Positions 18,797 to 27,513 of a DNA stretch of 64,000 nt are shown here, piece after piece. The stretch covers positions 186,001 through 250,000 of the forward strand of contig JAJZQX010000005.1 of the NCBI GenBank assembly GCA_021806645.1, in the 5' to 3' direction. Both the position numbers and the translations under genes were made by a program. The notes below the pieces were generated by a model. That model did no database searches. It had not been told where the DNA came from and saw nothing but the letters and a program-made list of their open reading frames with translations. Source of the DNA: Myxococcales bacterium (GTDB lineage: Bacteria; Myxococcota; Myxococcia; Myxococcales; Anaeromyxobacteraceae). How positions within the stretch are numbered: the stretch's first letter is position 1; each line of letters begins with the position of its first letter.

Positions 18797-19753
18797 GTGC
18801 CCCCCGCCCCCACGACCGCGGCCCTGGCGCCGCCGTCCGGGCGCGTCGACCTCAAGGTCGGCTTCGCCTGCAACAACAGGTGCGTCTTCTGCGTGCAGGG
18901 GACCAAGCGGGAGCGGTTCGGGGCCAGGCCGGTGGAGGAACTGCGCGACATCCTGCGGCGTGAGCGGCCACGGGTGGACGCCGTCGTCTTCACCGGCGGC
19001 GAGCCGACGGTGCGCCGCGACCTGGCCGAGCTGGTGGCCTTCGCGCGCGACCTCGGCTACCGGACCATCCAGATCCAGACCAACGGCCGCATGCTGGCCC
19101 ACCGGGCCTACCTGGAGCGGCTGGTGGCGGCCGGCGCCACCGAGTTCTCCCCCGCCCTCCACGGCCACGTGGCCGCGCTCCACGACCACCTCACCGGAGC
19201 GCGGGGCGCCTTCGCCCAGACCGTCACCGGCATCCGCCACCTCAAGGCCATGGGACGCTTCGTCCTCACCAACACCGTGGTCACGCGCTCCAACTACCGT
19301 CACCTCCCGGAGATCGCCCGGCTGCTGGTCTCACTGGGGGTGGACCAGTTCCAGCTCGCCTTCGTCCACCCCGTCGGCACCGCCTTCACCCTCTTCGACT
19401 CGGTGGTCCCGAGGATGGAGCTGGCCGCCCCGTACCTGATGGCCGGGCTGAAGGTGGGGCTCGACGCCGGGCGCCGGGCCTACACCGAGGCGGTGCCGGC
19501 CTGCCTGCTGCCCGGCTACGAGGCCTGCGTGGCCGAGAAGCACATCCCCCGGACCGCCATCTACGACGCCGAGGCCACCATCGCCGACTACACCGCCTAC
19601 CGGCGGGACGAGGGAAAGCTCAAGGGTCCCGACTGCGGCGCCTGCCTCCATGACGCCGAGTGCGAGGGGCCCTGGCGGGAGTACCCGGAGCGGTACGGCT
19701 GGACCGAGTTCGTGCCGATCCGCGCGCCCGCCGCCGGAGGCGGCGCGCGGTGA
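18797..19753 (+). CDS. Radical-SAM protein of the Hxs cluster (1)
   Basis: 318 residues from GTG 18797. The 4Fe-4S motif CNNRCVFC is at residues 25-32 and GGE in FTGGEPTVRRDL. A family phrase, ALHGHVAALHDHLTGARGAF, is shared with the next genes. The C-terminus (CGACLHDAEC ... WREYPERYGWTEF) resembles a short SPASM-like auxiliary cluster. It is the first of four adjacent radical-SAM genes on this strand; the next starts within its stop codon (GTGA). Confidence 0.85.
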   Translation: MPPAPTTAALAPPSGRVDLKVGFACNNRCVFCVQGTKRERFGARPVEELRDILRRERPRVDAVVFTGGEPTVRRDLAELVAFARDLGYRTIQIQTNGRMLAHRAYLERLVAAGATEFSPALHGHVAALHDHLTGARGAFAQTVTGIRHLKAMGRFVLTNTVVTRSNYRHLPEIARLLVSLGVDQFQLAFVHPVGTAFTLFDSVVPRMELAAPYLMAGLKVGLDAGRRAYTEAVPACLLPGYEACVAEKHIPRTAIYDAEATIADYTAYRRDEGKLKGPDCGACLHDAECEGPWREYPERYGWTEFVPIRAPAAGGGAR

Positions 19754-21369
19754 GCGGCGCCACGGCGGCCACGGCGGCGCTGGCCCGTGAAGGGGCCGCC
19801 CTGGAGGAGCGCCAGTGGGTGAGGCTGACGCGCCGCTGCAACAACCGCTGCCTCTTCTGCCACGACTCGGATCGCCAGGACGGCACCAACGTCCCCATGG
19901 ACCGGGTGCTGGAGGAGATCCAGGCCGGACGCGCCCGCGGGGCCGCCCGGCTCGTCCTCTCCGGCGGCGAGGCCACGCTCCACCCCGGCTTCCTCCAGGC
20001 GGTGGCCGCCGGCCGCGCCGCCGGTTACCGCTGGGTCCAGGTCATCTCCAACGGCCGGATGTTCTCCTACGAGCGCTTCACCCGGCAGGCCGCCGAGGCC
20101 GGGCTCGACGAGGCCACCGTCTCCGTCCACGGTCACACCGCCGCGCTCCATGACGAGCTGGCCGGCGCGCCGGGCGCCTTCGCCCAGGCCCTGCGCGGGA
20201 TCCAGAACCTGCAGCGGGCCGGGCGGGTGGTCTCGGTGGACGTGGTGGTCTGCCGGCTCAACGTCGGCGTCCTCCCCGAGCTCCTCCGCTTCTTCATGTC
20301 CATGGGGATCATGGAGTTCGACCTGCTCCACCTGGTCCCCTTCGGCCGTGCCTGGGACCAGGAGCGGGATCGGCTCTTCTACGATCCGGCCACCGAGGCG
20401 CCGCGGCTGCTGGAGGCGCTCCGGATGGCCGCGCTCCCCGGCGTGCACCTCTGGACCAACCGCTGGCCGGCGCCGCTGCTGGAGGGGGCCGAGCACCTGG
20501 TCCAGGATCCCCACAAGCTGATCGACGAGGTGCGCGGCACCGCCGAGGGGTTCCAGGCGCTCATCGAGACCGGGACGCCCCTCCAGTGCGCCGGGGAGCG
20601 GTGCGGCGCCTGCGTGATGAAGCCCTTCTGCTCCGCGCTGGCGGAGGCGGTGGAGCGGCTGTCCGCCGGCCGATTCGAGGTGGTCTCGGTGACGGCTGCC
20701 GACGCCGCCGGGCTGGCCCCCGGCGCCAGGGGCGCGCTGGGGCGGCAGCGGGAGGCGGCCTGGCGGATCACCGCCCAGGACGGTGCGGCGGCGGCGGCGG
20801 CCCTGTCCCTCCTCCCGGCGGGACCCGGCGCGCCGCTGGAGTTCGACCTGCGCCGCTGGACCGGCCTCCCCGGCGCGCTCCGGCCCCGCGTCCGCCGCGC
20901 CGTGATCCGCGACGACGCGGCGCTGGAGGCGGCGCTGGCCCTCCCCGGCTGCGACCTGGAGGTGCCGCTGGAGCGGGCCACGGCGGCGGTGGCGGCCCGG
21001 GCGCTGGCGCGGGCGGAGGAGCGGGTGGTGCTGGCCGCCTCGCCGCGCTCCCGCCTCTCGGCCACGCTGGCCGAGGGGCTCCCGCCCACCGAGGTGGCGG
21101 CGCTGGCCGGCCGGTCCCGCGCCGAGGCGCTGCCGCGCTGCCTCGCCCCTCGCGCCGTCCTTCCGCGCGCCCGGATCGAGGCCGCCACGCTGCGCCCCGA
21201 TGGCCTGCTCGATCTCTTCCCCTGGGCCGAGCGGTACGTCGCCGAGCGGTCGCGCACCCGCTCCCTCCGGTGCGGCGGCTGCGCCGAGACGGATCGCTGC
21301 GACGGCGCGCACGTCAACGAGGTGCGGGCTCACGGCTTCTCCTTCATGCGGCCGATCGGAGTCGCCTGA
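19750..21369 (+). CDS. Radical-SAM protein of the Hxs cluster (2), long form
   Basis: 539 residues. CNNRCLFC lies at residues 30-37 and LSGGEATLHPGF follows. SVHGHTAALHDELAGAPGAF matches the same family phrase as gene 1. A cysteine group CAGERCGACVMKPFC ends the core at about residue 290. The next 200 residues look like a second, degenerate barrel without the CxxxCxxC motif (LEVPLERATAAVAAR ...), closed by CGGCAETDRCDG. The extra half may bind substrate. Confidence 0.85.
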   Translation: MSGATAATAALAREGAALEERQWVRLTRRCNNRCLFCHDSDRQDGTNVPMDRVLEEIQAGRARGAARLVLSGGEATLHPGFLQAVAAGRAAGYRWVQVISNGRMFSYERFTRQAAEAGLDEATVSVHGHTAALHDELAGAPGAFAQALRGIQNLQRAGRVVSVDVVVCRLNVGVLPELLRFFMSMGIMEFDLLHLVPFGRAWDQERDRLFYDPATEAPRLLEALRMAALPGVHLWTNRWPAPLLEGAEHLVQDPHKLIDEVRGTAEGFQALIETGTPLQCAGERCGACVMKPFCSALAEAVERLSAGRFEVVSVTAADAAGLAPGARGALGRQREAAWRITAQDGAAAAAALSLLPAGPGAPLEFDLRRWTGLPGALRPRVRRAVIRDDAALEAALALPGCDLEVPLERATAAVAARALARAEERVVLAASPRSRLSATLAEGLPPTEVAALAGRSRAEALPRCLAPRAVLPRARIEAATLRPDGLLDLFPWAERYVAERSRTRSLRCGGCAETDRCDGAHVNEVRAHGFSFMRPIGVA

Positions 21370-21380
21370 GGGCGAGCGCC

Positions 21381-22325
21381 ATGGCCAACCTCGGCTACGT
21401 CCAGGTCACCCGGTCCTGCAACCAGGCCTGCCGGTTCTGCAGCAACCCACCCTCCGGCCTGGAGATCGACCTCGCCGAGGCGCGGCGCCGCGTGGACGAC
21501 CTGGTGGCGCGCCGCTTCGACGGGGTCATCCTCACCGGCGGAGAGCCGACGCTGGTCCCTTGGTTGCCCGAGCTGGTGGCCCACGCGGCCTCGCGCGGCC
21601 TGGCGCCGCGCATCATCACCAACGGCCAGCGGCTGGCCGAGGGGCCGCTGCTAGACCAGCTCGCCGCCGCCGGCCTGCGCCACCTCCACGTGTCGCTCTA
21701 CTCCCACGACCCGGCCGTCCACGACCAGCTCACCTGCAACCCGGGCTCGCACCAGCGGGCCACCCGGACGCTGGAGCGGGTCGGCGAGCGGCCGGGGCTC
21801 TCCGCCGACGTCAACTGCGTCATCCACAGCTACAACGCCGGCAGCCTGGAGCGGGTGGTGGAACTGGTGCTGGCCCGCTTCCCCCACGTCCGCCACCTGG
21901 TCTTCAACAACCTCGACCCCCGCATGGAGCGGGTGGCCGCCAACCGGGACACCATCCCCCGCCTCGCCGACCTGGAGGTCTCGCTGGCCCGGGCCCTGCG
22001 GCTGCTCTCGGCCCGCGGCCTCACCTTCCGGGTCGAGCGGGTGCCGCTCTGCTACATGGCCGAGTGGGCTCATGCCTCCACCGAGACCCGCAAGCTGGTG
22101 AAGGACGAGGAGCGGGTCATCCACTTCCTCGACGGCAAGGGGACGGTGCGGCAGCAGGCCCAGGCCTTCCTGCGGGCCCGCGCCCCGGCCTGCGCCGCCT
22201 GCCGGGTCTCGGCCATCTGCGGCGGGCTCGACGGGCTGGGCGACTTCCACGACGGCGCCGAGCTCTACCCCATTTTCCTCGACCCGGACGAGATCGCCGC
22301 CCGCGTCCGGCGCGAGCGCGACTGA
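21381..22325 (+). CDS. Radical-SAM protein of the Hxs cluster (3), possible HxsC type
   Basis: 314 residues. CNQACRFC is at residues 13-20, directly followed by SNPP, which resembles the CxxxCxMCSQPP start recalled for HxsC maturases. GGE is present in LTGGEPTLVPWLPEL. C-terminal cysteines CAACRVSAIC may hold an auxiliary cluster. The ATG starts 11 bases after the previous stop, and the next gene begins one base past this stop. The HxsC assignment rests on that short motif only. Confidence 0.8.
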   Translation: MANLGYVQVTRSCNQACRFCSNPPSGLEIDLAEARRRVDDLVARRFDGVILTGGEPTLVPWLPELVAHAASRGLAPRIITNGQRLAEGPLLDQLAAAGLRHLHVSLYSHDPAVHDQLTCNPGSHQRATRTLERVGERPGLSADVNCVIHSYNAGSLERVVELVLARFPHVRHLVFNNLDPRMERVAANRDTIPRLADLEVSLARALRLLSARGLTFRVERVPLCYMAEWAHASTETRKLVKDEERVIHFLDGKGTVRQQAQAFLRARAPACAACRVSAICGGLDGLGDFHDGAELYPIFLDPDEIAARVRRERD

Positions 22326-22326
22326 C

Positions 22327-23313
22327 ATGGCGAAGCCTCCCCGGGACGCCACCTACGACGAACGCCTGGCCTCCCGCCAGGGGTGGCTGCACATCGCCAT
22401 CGGGGTGGTCTGCAACAACCGCTGCCTCTTCTGCATGGAGGAGGACCGCGAGAAGCGGGCCATCACCAACGCCGCCATGACGCCGGAGCGGGTCCGCTGG
22501 CTGCTGGAGACCGAGCGCGGCGCCCCCGAGGTCTGCTTCGTGGCAGGCGAGCCGACCACGCGCCAGGAGCTGCCCACCTTCGTGGCCTGGGCCCGCGAGC
22601 TCGGCTATCCGCGCATCGGCGTCATGACCAACGGCCGGCGGCTCTCCTATGCCCCGTACGCCACCGCGCTCCTCCGGGCCGGCCTCAACCGCGCCTACGT
22701 CTCCCTCCACGCCCACACCGCCGAGCTCCACGAGGGGCTCACCCGCGCCCCGGGCAGCTTCGCGCAGACGGTGGCCGGGATCCGGACCATGGCCTCGCTC
22801 CGGCCGCCCGGCTTCACCCTCAACACCTCGACGGTGGTCAACAAGCGGAACCTGCCCCACCTCGGCGAGATCTACCGGTTCCTGCGCGGGCTCGGCGTCG
22901 ACCAGGTGGTCTTCAACGTCATGAAGACCGAGGGGGGCGGCGAGACCCACTTCGAGCCGCTCTTCCCGCGCTACCGCGAGATCGCCGCGGCGTTCGCGCG
23001 GGTCTGCCGCGAGGCGGGCCAGCCCCGGCCACCGACCTTCCTGGTGGACATCCCGCCGTGCACCACCACCGCCGTCCCCGACTTCAACCGCGGCTTCGTG
23101 GAGCACCCCAACCGCTTCGAGACGAGGCTGGACCACGCAGGGTCGCCCGGTGAGGACGTTGCGGACAGCCCGGGACTGGCGAGGATCCGCCACGTCGAGG
23201 GTCGTGAGAAGCGCGGGGCCTGCGCGAGTTGCCGCCACGACCCGGTCTGCCCGGGGGTCTGGAGCGGCTACCTGGCGCGGAACGGCTGGGAGGAGTTCGA
23301 GCCGGTCCAGTGA
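22327..23313 (+). CDS. Radical-SAM protein of the Hxs cluster (4)
   Basis: 328 residues. CNNRCLFC is at 29-36 and the SAM site reads VAGEPTTRQEL, so the usual GGE is AGE here. SLHAHTAELHEGLTRAPGSF repeats the family phrase. The C-terminus CASCRHDPVCPGVWSGYLARNGWEEF is like that of gene 1. It is the last of the co-directional run; the next gene converges 27 bases later. Confidence 0.85.
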   Translation: MAKPPRDATYDERLASRQGWLHIAIGVVCNNRCLFCMEEDREKRAITNAAMTPERVRWLLETERGAPEVCFVAGEPTTRQELPTFVAWARELGYPRIGVMTNGRRLSYAPYATALLRAGLNRAYVSLHAHTAELHEGLTRAPGSFAQTVAGIRTMASLRPPGFTLNTSTVVNKRNLPHLGEIYRFLRGLGVDQVVFNVMKTEGGGETHFEPLFPRYREIAAAFARVCREAGQPRPPTFLVDIPPCTTTAVPDFNRGFVEHPNRFETRLDHAGSPGEDVADSPGLARIRHVEGREKRGACASCRHDPVCPGVWSGYLARNGWEEFEPVQ

Positions 23314-23340
23314 GGGACCGGCTCCTCCCGCCGCGTCCGG

Positions 23341-25293
23341 TCAGTTCGAGACGGTCAGGGTGAAGGTCCCGCAGCTGGTGGTGCTGCCCGCGGCGAAGAC
23401 CCTGATGGTCACCGTGCCACCCGTCCCCGGCGGCGGAATGCGGTTGAAGACCCCCCAGTAGGCGCCAGGATCACCGCCCGTGTAGTACGTCTCCCAGGAC
23501 GTCATCGACAGCGGGCCCCCGCCCTCCAGGCCGCAAGATCCCGCCGCGGCACCGCCGCAGTCCACCAGGACGTCGAACCTGGCGATCCCGCTTGGCGAGG
23601 TGACGGTGATCTTCGGGTGGTAGGTCAAGGAGTCGTTGCTCGGGAAGCTGACGGTGAAGTACTCCGAGCGGGAGAGCGGCAGCAGGCTACCCGACACCGA
23701 GATGGTACCGCCCAGCGCAACGGAACCCATCGCCCCGGCCGACGCGCAGACGTCGGGGTTCGAGTCGGCGGGGCACTCGCAGCCGTCGTTGATCAATCCG
23801 TTCATGTCGTACCAGCCCGCCGCGCAGGCGGTGAGGTTGCAGCCGCCCGCCACGCACGCCGAGGAGGCGTTGGCCGGGCTGCAGACCGCGCCACAGGCCC
23901 CGCAGTTGGCGAGGCTGGTGGCCACGTCGGTCTCGCAGCCATCGGGGGCGATGCCATTGCAGTCGCGGAAGGAGCCGCTGCAGGTGGCCACCGTGCAGGC
24001 CCCGGCGGCGCACCCGGCCGTGGCGTTGGCCAGCGAGCAGACGTTGCCGCAGGCGCCGCAGTTGGAGGGGCTGCTGGCGGTGTCGACCTCGCAGCCGTCG
24101 GCGACCAGGCCGTTGCAGTCCTTGAACGCACCGGTGCAGGCGGCCACGGAGCAGGTCCCGGCGGAGCAGGCGCCGGTGGCATTGGCAGGGGCGCAGACGC
24201 TGCCGCAGGCGCCGCAGTTGGACGGGTCGGCGTTGACGTTCACCTCACAGCCGTCGCCGGGGAGGCCGTTGCAGTCGAGGAAGCCGGCATTGCAGGTGAA
24301 GCCGCAGCTTCCGCCGGTGCAGAACGGCGCGGCGTTGAGGGCGCCGCAGATGTTTCCGCAGGTGCCGCAGTTGGCCACGTCGCCGGCCAGGTTGACCTCG
24401 CAGCCGTCGGCGAGGCTCCCGTCACAGTCGGCGAAGCCGGCGCTGCAGACGATGCCGCAGGTGCTGCTGGAGCAGGTGGCGATGCCATTGATCGAGCCGC
24501 AGGTCGTCCCGCAGGCGCCGCAGTCGGCAGGGGTAGTGGACAGGTCGGTCTCGCAGCCGTTGGCGGCGTTGCCGTCGCAGTTGCCGAACCCGGCGGCGCA
24601 GGTGAGCTGGCAGGTGCCGGCCACGCAGGCGGCCGCGGCGTTGGTCTCGCCGCATGCCGTGCCGCAGGCTCCGCAGCTCGAGAGCGTGGTCTGCAGGTCG
24701 ACCTCGCAGCCGTTGGAGGGGTCGCCGTCGCAGTCCCCCATGCCGGTGGGGCAGCCGGTGATCTGGCCGGTGATGGGGAGGAGGGTGGTGACGGCCGGGT
24801 GGGAGGCCACCACCTTCAGCGAGACGCCGCTCACGGCGCCGATCGGGGCGTTGGCGGTGTAAGCCACGCGGACGCGCAGCTCGCCGCCGTGGTTCACGGC
24901 CAGGTCGAAGGGGAGCGTCACCGCGACCTCCTGCTGGGTCGCGTCGAGCTTGAAAATCTTGAGGATCGCGTAGTTGGTGGTCGGGGCGGCGCCCCCGTCG
25001 AACGTCACCTGGGAGATGGTGGCGGGGACCGCTCCAGCCCCTCCATTGTAGAGGGCCACCTCGCGCGTCTTGAGCGCGCCCATGGTGAGGTCGCCGAGTT
25101 GGATGGCCGGGACGCCGCCGGCCAGGTCGCAGCCGTCGTTGGTGGTGGCGCCTGTCAGGGTGCAGGTGTCGACCCGGGCCTGGTCATCGACGCCTTTCTT
25201 GCCGCCGCTGCATCCGGCCGCGACCAGCGTGAGGGCGGCGCCTGCCACGACGACCAACGCCCAGGACAGGGCTCGACCCGATGACTGCGGCAT
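23341..25293 (-). CDS. Lipoprotein with six to seven Cys-rich repeats
   Basis: 650 residues from an ATG behind GGAGGTGTC. A signal peptide ends in a lipobox with lipidated Cys 28 (LTLVAAGC). Residues 60-180 form a strand-rich domain. Residues about 181-516 hold six full repeats and one degraded repeat of 51-52 residues, each built as DCNG-x-DGCEV, NCGACG-x-VC, and a C-x-x-G-x-C end. A jelly-roll-like domain closes the protein. Repeats of this kind are common in myxobacterial surface proteins. It lies inside the radical-SAM cluster and may be a surface partner or a substrate; neither is shown. Confidence 0.85.
   Translation of the reverse strand: MPQSSGRALSWALVVVAGAALTLVAAGCSGGKKGVDDQARVDTCTLTGATTNDGCDLAGGVPAIQLGDLTMGALKTREVALYNGGAGAVPATISQVTFDGGAAPTTNYAILKIFKLDATQQEVAVTLPFDLAVNHGGELRVRVAYTANAPIGAVSGVSLKVVASHPAVTTLLPITGQITGCPTGMGDCDGDPSNGCEVDLQTTLSSCGACGTACGETNAAAACVAGTCQLTCAAGFGNCDGNAANGCETDLSTTPADCGACGTTCGSINGIATCSSSTCGIVCSAGFADCDGSLADGCEVNLAGDVANCGTCGNICGALNAAPFCTGGSCGFTCNAGFLDCNGLPGDGCEVNVNADPSNCGACGSVCAPANATGACSAGTCSVAACTGAFKDCNGLVADGCEVDTASSPSNCGACGNVCSLANATAGCAAGACTVATCSGSFRDCNGIAPDGCETDVATSLANCGACGAVCSPANASSACVAGGCNLTACAAGWYDMNGLINDGCECPADSNPDVCASAGAMGSVALGGTISVSGSLLPLSRSEYFTVSFPSNDSLTYHPKITVTSPSGIARFDVLVDCGGAAAGSCGLEGGGPLSMTSWETYYTGGDPGAYWGVFNRIPPPGTGGTVTIRVFAAGSTTSCGTFTLTVSN
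23745..24753 (-). repeat. Tandem coding repeats of about 153-156 bases
   Basis: Six full units and one degenerate unit encode the Cys-rich repeats of the lipoprotein. The units are similar but not identical, with recurring GCCGCAGTTGG and CTCGCAGCCGT on the plus strand. Confidence 0.8.
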
Positions 25294-25307
25294 GACACCT
25301 CCGAAGT

Positions 25308-25321
25308 GAATGTTTGCATTC
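25308..25321. promoter_or_regulatory. Inverted repeat in the divergent hxsD/lipoprotein promoter region
   Basis: GAATG (25308-25312) and CATTC (25317-25321) form an inverted repeat around TTTG, AT-rich in a GC-rich setting. It lies 15-28 bases from the lipoprotein start. It could be an operator; this is speculative. Confidence 0.3.
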
Positions 25322-25476
25322 GGCCACACCGCGAGATCGCCTGTCAATGAGCCTTCCTCGGCGCCTGTCCCCGGGTCGAGGGGCACGTGGAATGCCGGCC
25401 GCCCTCCAGTCCGCCGCCTTGACGGACGCTCCCCCGCCCCCACATGATCCGGTCTCTCTCCAGGCGAGGAATCCCG

Positions 25477-25974
25477 ATGACCGTGGACGTGCAGGTGGAC
25501 CCGAGCGTCTACCCCATCGAGGTCGTGATGGGGGCCGCCTACGTCTTCGTCGATCGCTGCTTCTTGCTGCTCGATCGGACCGGCGACGGCCGCGTCCGGG
25601 TTGCCTTCACCGCCCGGCCCGGGGCCGGGCCGGAGGCGCTCCAGTCCCTGGCCGGCGAGTTCCAGAACGAGCTGCTGGCCCAGGCGCTGCGGGCCCGCCT
25701 CGCCGAGCGGCACGAGAAGCTGCGCGAGGCGCTGGTGGCCCGCGCCCTCTTCGGCGCCGCGCCCGAGCTGGCGCCGGTGGTTCCGGCCCCGACCGACGAG
25801 CAACTGGGGCTGGAGGCCCGCTTCCTGCCGGCCGAGGGGGACGACTACCTCGACGACCCGCTCGGCATCGCCGTCCCCTGGGAGGAGAAGTACGCCCCGG
25901 CCGGCGCCGAGGTCACGGCCGCCGGCGCGCCGAAGCCGGCTCCGGCCGGCCCCGCCGGCGGGACGTCGAAGTGA
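25477..25974 (+). CDS. hxsD: His-Xaa-Ser system protein HxsD
   Basis: 165 residues from the ATG at 25477, which follows GAGGAA; an upstream ATG (25444) has no ribosome site. VDPSVYPIEVVMGAAYVFVDR and GEFQNELLAQALR followed by KLREALVARALF match the HxsD family, whose hallmark is an E/DF-x-N-E-x-x-L-Q-x-L-R-x-x...LREAIVAxAL pattern. HxsD is a small accessory of the Hxs modification system with unknown biochemical role. An Ala/Pro-rich tail follows. Its stop overlaps the start of hxsB. Confidence 0.85.
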   Translation: MTVDVQVDPSVYPIEVVMGAAYVFVDRCFLLLDRTGDGRVRVAFTARPGAGPEALQSLAGEFQNELLAQALRARLAERHEKLREALVARALFGAAPELAPVVPAPTDEQLGLEARFLPAEGDDYLDDPLGIAVPWEEKYAPAGAEVTAAGAPKPAPAGPAGGTSK

Positions 25975-27482
25975 GCCGCTTCTCCAGCGGCCTCGACCTG
26001 GCCGCGCACGGCCCTTCCCTCCCCGTCCTCGACTCGCTCGGGGCGATCCGCTTCCGGGCCCTGGGTGACCGGATGCTGCTGACCAACGACGCCGGCGACC
26101 ACGCCCTGGTGTCGCAGGCCGAGTTCCACGGGCTGCTCGAGGGCCGGCCCCCGGCCGACCCGGCGCGGCGCGACGCGCTGGCGCGCCAGGGCTTCATGGC
26201 CGGCACCCGCGCTCCCGAGGACCTGGCGGCGGCCATGGCGAGGCGCAAGGGGTTCCTCGCCAGCGGCCCTTACCTGCACGTGCTGGTCACCACCCTGCGC
26301 TGCAACCAGGGGTGCGTCTACTGCCACGCCAGCCGGATCGGGATGGCCACCCCCGGCCACGACATGTCGCTGGAGACGGCCGACCAGGCCGTGGCGGTGG
26401 CGCTGCAGAGCCCCTCGCCGACGCTGACCTTCGAGTTCCAGGGCGGTGAGCCGCTGGCCAACTGGCCGGTGGTGCGCCGGGTCGTCGAGCGGGCCCTGGA
26501 GCTGGGCCGCGGGCTGGGCAAGGACATCCGCTTCTCGCTGGTCTCCAACCTCAGCCTGATGGACGACGAGAAGATGGCCTTCCTGGTAGACCACGGCGTC
26601 CAGGTCTGCACCTCGCTCGACGGCCCGCAGGACCTGCACGACGCCAACCGCCCGTTCGCCGGCGGCAGCTCGCACGCCGAGACGGTGCGCTGGATGGAGC
26701 GCATCGACCGGGCCTACCAGGACCGCGGCCTCGACCCCACGCTCTACCACGTGGAGGCCCTGCTCACGGTGACCCGGGCCTCGCTGGGCCGGGCGGGCGA
26801 CATCGTCGAGGAGTACGTCCGGCGGGGCCTGCAGGCCATCTTCGTGCGGCCGCTCAACCCCTTCGGCTTCGCCACGCTCACCTGGGGCAAGATCGGCTAC
26901 GGCACCGGTGAGTTCCTGGCCTTCCACCGCGCCGTGCTCGACGACCTGGTCGAGCGCAACCGCCGGGGGACGCAGATCCTGGAGCGGCTGGCCACCATCT
27001 TCCTCTCCAAGATCCTCTCCGGGACCGACCCCAACTACCTCGACATCCGCTCCCCCTGCGGAGCCGGCATCGGCCAGATCGCCTACGACCACGATGGCTC
27101 GGTCTTCTGCTGCGACGAGGGGCGGATGGTCAACCAGATGGGCGATCCCATGTTCCGCATGGGCCACCTGGCGCGCGACGGGTACGGCGACCTGGTGGAG
27201 AGCGAGGTGGTCCGCTCCCTCTGCGTGGCCTCCTGCCTGGAGGCGCTGCCTGGCTGCAGCGACTGCGCCTACCTCCCCTGGTGCGGCTCCTGCCCGGTCT
27301 ACAACTACGCCACGCAGGGGAACATCTTCGGTCGCATGCCGGAGAACGAGAAGTGCAAGCTCCACATGGGCGTGCTCGACGACCTGATCGGCCGGCTGGC
27401 GTCGGCCGACGAGACGGACGGCGCCATCCTCCGCCGCTGGGCCATCCCGCGGGACCGTCCCTTCTTCTCCCACGAGGGCTGA
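25971..27482 (+). CDS. hxsB: His-Xaa-Ser system radical-SAM maturase HxsB
   Basis: 503 residues from GTG 25971, overlapping hxsD (GTGA). Residues 10-90 look like a peptide-recognition PqqD/RRE-type winged helix. CNQGCVYC is at 111-118, EFQGGEPLANW serves SAM binding. Toward the C-terminus, CGAGIGQIAYDHDGSVFCCDEGR and CSDCAYLPWCGSCPV supply SPASM-like auxiliary-cluster cysteines. The pairing with hxsD and the presence of an HxS-repeat precursor in the window support this identity. It should install the modification on HxsA. Confidence 0.85.
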   Translation: MSRFSSGLDLAAHGPSLPVLDSLGAIRFRALGDRMLLTNDAGDHALVSQAEFHGLLEGRPPADPARRDALARQGFMAGTRAPEDLAAAMARRKGFLASGPYLHVLVTTLRCNQGCVYCHASRIGMATPGHDMSLETADQAVAVALQSPSPTLTFEFQGGEPLANWPVVRRVVERALELGRGLGKDIRFSLVSNLSLMDDEKMAFLVDHGVQVCTSLDGPQDLHDANRPFAGGSSHAETVRWMERIDRAYQDRGLDPTLYHVEALLTVTRASLGRAGDIVEEYVRRGLQAIFVRPLNPFGFATLTWGKIGYGTGEFLAFHRAVLDDLVERNRRGTQILERLATIFLSKILSGTDPNYLDIRSPCGAGIGQIAYDHDGSVFCCDEGRMVNQMGDPMFRMGHLARDGYGDLVESEVVRSLCVASCLEALPGCSDCAYLPWCGSCPVYNYATQGNIFGRMPENEKCKLHMGVLDDLIGRLASADETDGAILRRWAIPRDRPFFSHEG

Positions 27483-27513
27483 GCCGCCCCGGCGGCCGGG
27501 CGGCGGCATCGAC

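Noticed and set aside
23745-24753. Possible CRISPR or satellite repeats
   Set aside because: Units of about 153 bases encode Cys-rich protein repeats in frame.
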